18,078 bases of DNA from Bacillota bacterium (lineage in GTDB: Bacteria > Bacillota_C > Negativicutes > JAEYSJ01). Positions 14,234 to 18,078 of this stretch are shown here, one piece after another. The notes under the pieces were generated by a model that saw only the letters and a program-made list of their open reading frames with translations, ran no database searches and was not told where the DNA came from. The number at the start of each line of letters is the position of its first letter. The stretch's first letter is position 1. The stretch is from positions 1 through 18,078 of the forward strand of contig JAEYSJ010000147.1 in assembly GCA_023434855.1 (NCBI GenBank). Reading direction: 5' to 3'. The position numbers and the translations under genes are program-made.

Positions 14234-14899
14234 TTACATTATAGGCGGAACTAGCATTGCCAGGTGTACTGACGGGATGGAACGAACGGAAGTCAGGGCG
14301 TATTCAGGTATGGATTGATCTGTCTCCAGAATCATTAAAGCCTGGGATCCGCGCTGTTGGCGGGAAACTTTCATGAAGGCAATATTTACATTTTCCTGGG
14401 CGAGAATATGGGTAACCAGAGCTATCACACCAGGTTTATCCTGGTGAATTGCAATCAATGTATGATAATTCCCTGACAATTCTACAGGATAACCGTCAAT
14501 TTCATTTATTAAAATACTGCCTCCGCCAATTGATGAGCCTACTATTTCAATATTTCTGCCGGAAGGTCCGGTCAGCTTAAATATTGCGGTATTGGGATGT
14601 TTGTCTCCTAAATTAACTGTTTGAACATCTAATTGCAGACCTTTATCCCGGGCAATATGCAGGGCGTCTTTGATTCGTATATCGTCGGTGGTGAAACCCA
14701 GCAGACCAGCAACCAGAGCTTTGTCAGTGCCGTGTCCACGGTAAGTCTGGGCAAAAGAACCGTGAAGCACTATTGTTGCTGTCACCGGTTCTTCGCCGAG
14801 AATAGTGCGGGCCATTTTTCCTAGCCGGGCCGCTCCTGCCGTATGCGAGCTGGATGGGCCAATCATTATCGGGCCAATAATGTCGAATACCCCGTGCAT
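14234..14899 (-). CDS. sdaAB: L-serine dehydratase, beta subunit
   Basis: Beta chain of the iron-sulfur L-serine ammonia-lyase (serine to pyruvate + NH3) of the two-subunit Firmicute type; 221 aa, the usual length. The N-terminal part has GPSSSHTAGAARLG (14-27), LHGSFAQTYRGHGTDKALVAG and SSIGGGSI (122-129). Residues from about 148 to 220 are an ACT domain (IAIHQDKPGVIALVTHILAQ). The Fe-S cysteines belong to the alpha chain (SdaAA). AGGAGG stands just before the ATG. Normally sdaAA lies directly beside it, but here the downstream side ends in a terminator and the upstream neighbour points the other way. The alpha gene is therefore elsewhere or absent, and the lone chain would not be active by itself. 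Family assignment is firm. Confidence 0.95.
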   Translation of the reverse strand: MHGVFDIIGPIMIGPSSSHTAGAARLGKMARTILGEEPVTATIVLHGSFAQTYRGHGTDKALVAGLLGFTTDDIRIKDALHIARDKGLQLDVQTVNLGDKHPNTAIFKLTGPSGRNIEIVGSSIGGGSILINEIDGYPVELSGNYHTLIAIHQDKPGVIALVTHILAQENVNIAFMKVSRQQRGSQALMILETDQSIPEYALTSVRSIPSVHLAMLVPPIM

Positions 14900-14945
14900 A
14901 AAAATCCTCCTTGTTTGTTTTCATGTCCCGCGCAGCAACTGCGGC

Positions 14946-14974
14946 TTGTAGTATGACCACCTTTTTCGTATAAT
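14946..14974 (+). promoter_or_regulatory. sigma-A-type promoter of the small protein gene at 15013
   Basis: TTGTAG (14946-14951), a 17-nt spacer and a perfect TATAAT (14969-14974). Two copies of TGATAACA (14977-14984 and 14994-15001) follow, 17 nt apart. They may be a regulator's half-sites or chance. Confidence 0.6.
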
Positions 14975-15012
14975 AATGATAACATACAAAATATGATAAC
15001 AGGTGGATGAAT

Positions 15013-15351
15013 ATGGGGAAAACGCTAAAGATACCTAAGGACCGTAGCGACCAGGACATGCTGGCCAATTACAAAGAAAAAACTACATTTGAAAACTCAG
15101 TGGATGAGCAAGAAGATGTGAGACCTATGTCTAAAACAGGCAAAAAGGAATCAGTCAATACTTCATTTTTCTCGCAGGAACTGCAAGAAAAAGTAGGAAA
15201 GGCTCTGCTGGAAATTAAAGTAAAACTATTTCATGAAGGTGTTATTGATTACGATATAAAGGTTACCCGGCAAGATAATCAGGTTATACTTACGGCAGTT
15301 CCTAAAACTCCGAAAAAGGATAATAGCAGAAAAGAAAGCATTAGCAGGTAA
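15013..15351 (+). CDS. small charged protein of unknown function
   Basis: 112 aa, not recognised. It is strongly charged: the N-terminal half (1-50) is rich in Lys, Asp and Glu and probably disordered. A more structured part at about 50-98 (FFSQELQEKVGKALLEIKVKLFHEGVIDYDIKVTRQDNQVILTAVPK) looks like an amphipathic helix followed by two strands. The tail is basic (KTPKKDNSRKESISR). No Cys, signal peptide or membrane span. ATG 15013 is preferred because AGGTGG ends 6 nt before it; ATG 15007 touches that site. It has its own promoter and terminator, so a real gene is likely. The helix-strand-strand core might bind a nucleic acid or protein partner, but nothing proves it. Confidence 0.7.
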   Translation: MGKTLKIPKDRSDQDMLANYKEKTTFENSVDEQEDVRPMSKTGKKESVNTSFFSQELQEKVGKALLEIKVKLFHEGVIDYDIKVTRQDNQVILTAVPKTPKKDNSRKESISR

Positions 15352-15392
15352 CACTCTTACTGCTTCTCAATTAAGAAAAACATATCAATTTT

Positions 15393-15433
15393 GCCTGGGA
15401 TTCAGCACTTGCTGGACCGCCGGCTTTTTTTTT
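15393..15433 (+). terminator. terminator after the small protein gene
   Basis: An imperfect stem from GCCTGGGATTCAGC and GCTGGACCGCCGGC around ACTT is followed by nine T residues (15425-15433). The stem has mismatches but the T-run is strong. From 15434 to 15505 I see nothing. Confidence 0.75.
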
Positions 15434-15505
15434 ACGCGATGTGAACATTAACAATCCAGACAAATATTTGAATGTTTTAGTGTAGAAAGATTGCACCTTG
15501 TTCCA

Positions 15506-16027
15506 TTAAAGGATGCTGGCAGCGATCTTCAGCATAATAGGCCTCCAATATTGCGCATCACTATCGGAACACATAAAGCCGAACATTTTTAGGCCGTCAG
15601 CACCCGGGATTATTATCATTTCCATGTTGGCAACAATGCCTCCGCCGGGTATTTCCATTTTTATAGAGGTAGTGGCGCACTCTTTTCCGCCGAGAATCAC
15701 TTTTCTAGCCTTTTCAGCCGCCAGGATATTTTCACTGTTGCGAACCTTTTCATCAATTATTTTATCGAGAAAAACATCCAATTTTATCATATTTTCAGTC
15801 CCGTTAGAGGAAAAGCTGGTGATAGGTAACAACGTAGCTCCCCGCCAGACTGCCCCATCTTTTACCTTGAAGCCATAATTAATTTCTCCTTTCTTATTAT
15901 GGCCTTCGGTCACTAAAATGCCTTGTCCCAGTTCAACTTGCCCGACGCCCTCGATTGTCACCGGATTGGCTGCGGCAGGTCGGCAGACAAATAATACTAA
16001 CCAGACAAGTAGCAGTATTTTACGCAT
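15506..16027 (-). CDS. small secreted protein of unknown function
   Basis: 173 aa with a clear signal peptide (MRKILLLVWLVLFVC, cleavage near PAAA-NP, residue 21), so exported. The mature part is about 150 aa with alternating strand-like segments, a conserved-looking GKECATTSIKMEIPGGGIVANMEMIIIPG and FMCSDSDAQYW near the end. Two cysteines (one in each motif) could form a disulfide. No domain recognised. The ATG is 13 nt from AAGGAG, rather far, but no other in-frame start fits better. It is monocistronic on the minus strand, with its own promoter at 16088-16116. It could be an envelope-stress or pilus-type accessory protein; that is a guess. Confidence 0.75.
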   Translation of the reverse strand: MRKILLLVWLVLFVCRPAAANPVTIEGVGQVELGQGILVTEGHNKKGEINYGFKVKDGAVWRGATLLPITSFSSNGTENMIKLDVFLDKIIDEKVRNSENILAAEKARKVILGGKECATTSIKMEIPGGGIVANMEMIIIPGADGLKMFGFMCSDSDAQYWRPIMLKIAASIL

Positions 16028-16054
16028 AATACAAGTATCACTCCTTTTGGTTTG

Positions 16055-16116
16055 GGGCTAGCCCGATGAAGCCCTTTATTGGCTTCAATTTTATCATTTT
16101 AAATTATGACAGGCAA
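16055..16116 (-). promoter_or_regulatory. promoter and 5' hairpins of the secreted protein gene
   Basis: On the minus strand, TTGCCT (16111-16116), a 17-nt spacer and TAAAAT (16088-16093) form a good sigma-A promoter. Directly downstream are a perfect 7-bp inverted repeat, TGAAGCC/GGCTTCA (16067-16073 and 16081-16087, loop 7), and the palindrome GGGCTAGCCC (16055-16064). These could be a repressor site at the transcription start or a 5' RNA hairpin. Confidence 0.55.
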
Positions 16117-16304
16117 TAAAATTGTACTTTGTGTCGGAAACATGAATAAGGTAAAATTTGTAATATCTTTTTCTTATAGTATGTTATATTCGTTATTATG
16201 TACGGATAATCATTTCTGACTTACAATAACCACAGAAGAGATTAATTAATAATGGTTTATACAACGGCATAGCATAATAGTAAGCATGGAGATACCTTAA
16301 TATG

Positions 16305-16318
16305 AATACATATGTATT
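16305..16318. promoter_or_regulatory. 14-bp perfect palindrome in the PFOR upstream region
   Basis: AATACATATGTATT reads the same on both strands and lies in a long AT-rich gap (16117-16682) that holds no gene I can support. It might bind a dimeric regulator. At this AT content it could also be chance. Confidence 0.25.
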
Positions 16319-16516
16319 AGTAGGATGAGCCTTGCTTTACAGTTATTTCATTGTATACTGTATATTGGAGGGAATTATCGGTTTTGCATCTTTACATTTA
16401 GTAATTATTGGTGTTATATTTATTTAGGTTATATAATGCTCCATATTAAAAAAAGTTATATTTTTTTAAAAATGCAGCAGGAATTTTGATTAGTATGTAA
16501 AATAAATGTAGAGAGG

Positions 16517-16643
16517 GCTGGTCTGACCACCTAACCAGCTGTGTAAGAATTGTCTGAAATTATCTTACAGAATAATTGCTGTATAGTATAAGTTAGACAA
16601 GTTTTTTAGTGTAACGCATTAAAAATACAAGAAGTTTAATGCG
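16517..16643 (+). promoter_or_regulatory. leader/control region of the PFOR gene with inverted repeats
   Basis: GCTGGT (16517-16522) and ACCAGC (16534-16539) form a small stem. CGCATTAAA (16615-16623) and TTTAATGCG (16635-16643) are a perfect 9-bp inverted repeat with an 11-nt loop, 40 nt before the start codon. A possible promoter (TTACAG, 16 nt, TATAAG near 16564-16591) would place the second repeat in the 5' untranslated region. Regulation of PFOR by a redox or CO2-fixation regulator is only a possibility. Confidence 0.35.
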
Positions 16644-16664
16644 AATTATTATTAAATGTGATAA

Positions 16665-18078
<1,414 letters not shown>

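Overview
The window looks like chromosome of a strictly anaerobic, low-to-medium GC Firmicute. A Sporomusa-like or Thermosinus-like member of the Negativicutes is my best guess. The reasons are a nickel CO dehydrogenase with its CooF-type electron carrier, a bifurcation-type NADH dehydrogenase module, a single-chain pyruvate:ferredoxin oxidoreductase, a two-subunit-type L-serine dehydratase, strong Shine-Dalgarno sites and several TTG/GTG starts. The genus is inference; there is no rRNA or other marker gene to settle it.

Layout. (1) 1-2534, minus strand: a zinc/manganese-type ABC importer operon in the order binding lipoprotein, ATPase, permease. Its genes overlap by 4 and 7 nt, the permease runs off the left edge, and a palindromic operator candidate lies just upstream. 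(2) 2535-8805, plus strand: the redox core. CO dehydrogenase (cooS) and cooF come first, then a 280-bp gap holding a terminator-like hairpin and a compact inverted-repeat element. After the gap come three genes resembling the HydC, HydB and N-terminal HydA parts of electron-bifurcating hydrogenases, but with no hydrogenase catalytic domain; a strong terminator closes the block. (3) 8806-9801: a secreted CAP-domain (YkwD-like) protein with its own promoter region and terminator. (4) 9802-10448: a gene-free stretch of degenerate repeats, including a dispersed-repeat hairpin. (5) 10449-14217: a large membrane hybrid histidine kinase (REC and HPt fused) and a separate response regulator with an unrecognised C-terminus. 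(6) 14196-16116: an orphan serine dehydratase beta subunit (minus), a small charged unknown protein (plus) and a small secreted unknown protein (minus). (7) 16117-18078: a long AT-rich upstream region followed by the N-terminal 465 residues of pyruvate:ferredoxin oxidoreductase, which runs off the right edge.

How the genes work together. CO dehydrogenase and PFOR both feed low-potential electrons to ferredoxin-type carriers. The HydCBA-like trio carries all the FMN/NADH and Fe-S sites needed to exchange such electrons with NAD(H). It has no H-cluster or formate dehydrogenase domain of its own, so the neighbouring CODH/CooF pair is an attractive electron-donating partner. That CO-to-NAD(H) link is the most interesting hypothesis here. 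It rests on gene order, and the 280-bp gap leaves co-transcription unproven. The metal importer next to a nickel/iron enzyme may be coincidental, because its residues suggest Zn/Mn rather than Ni.
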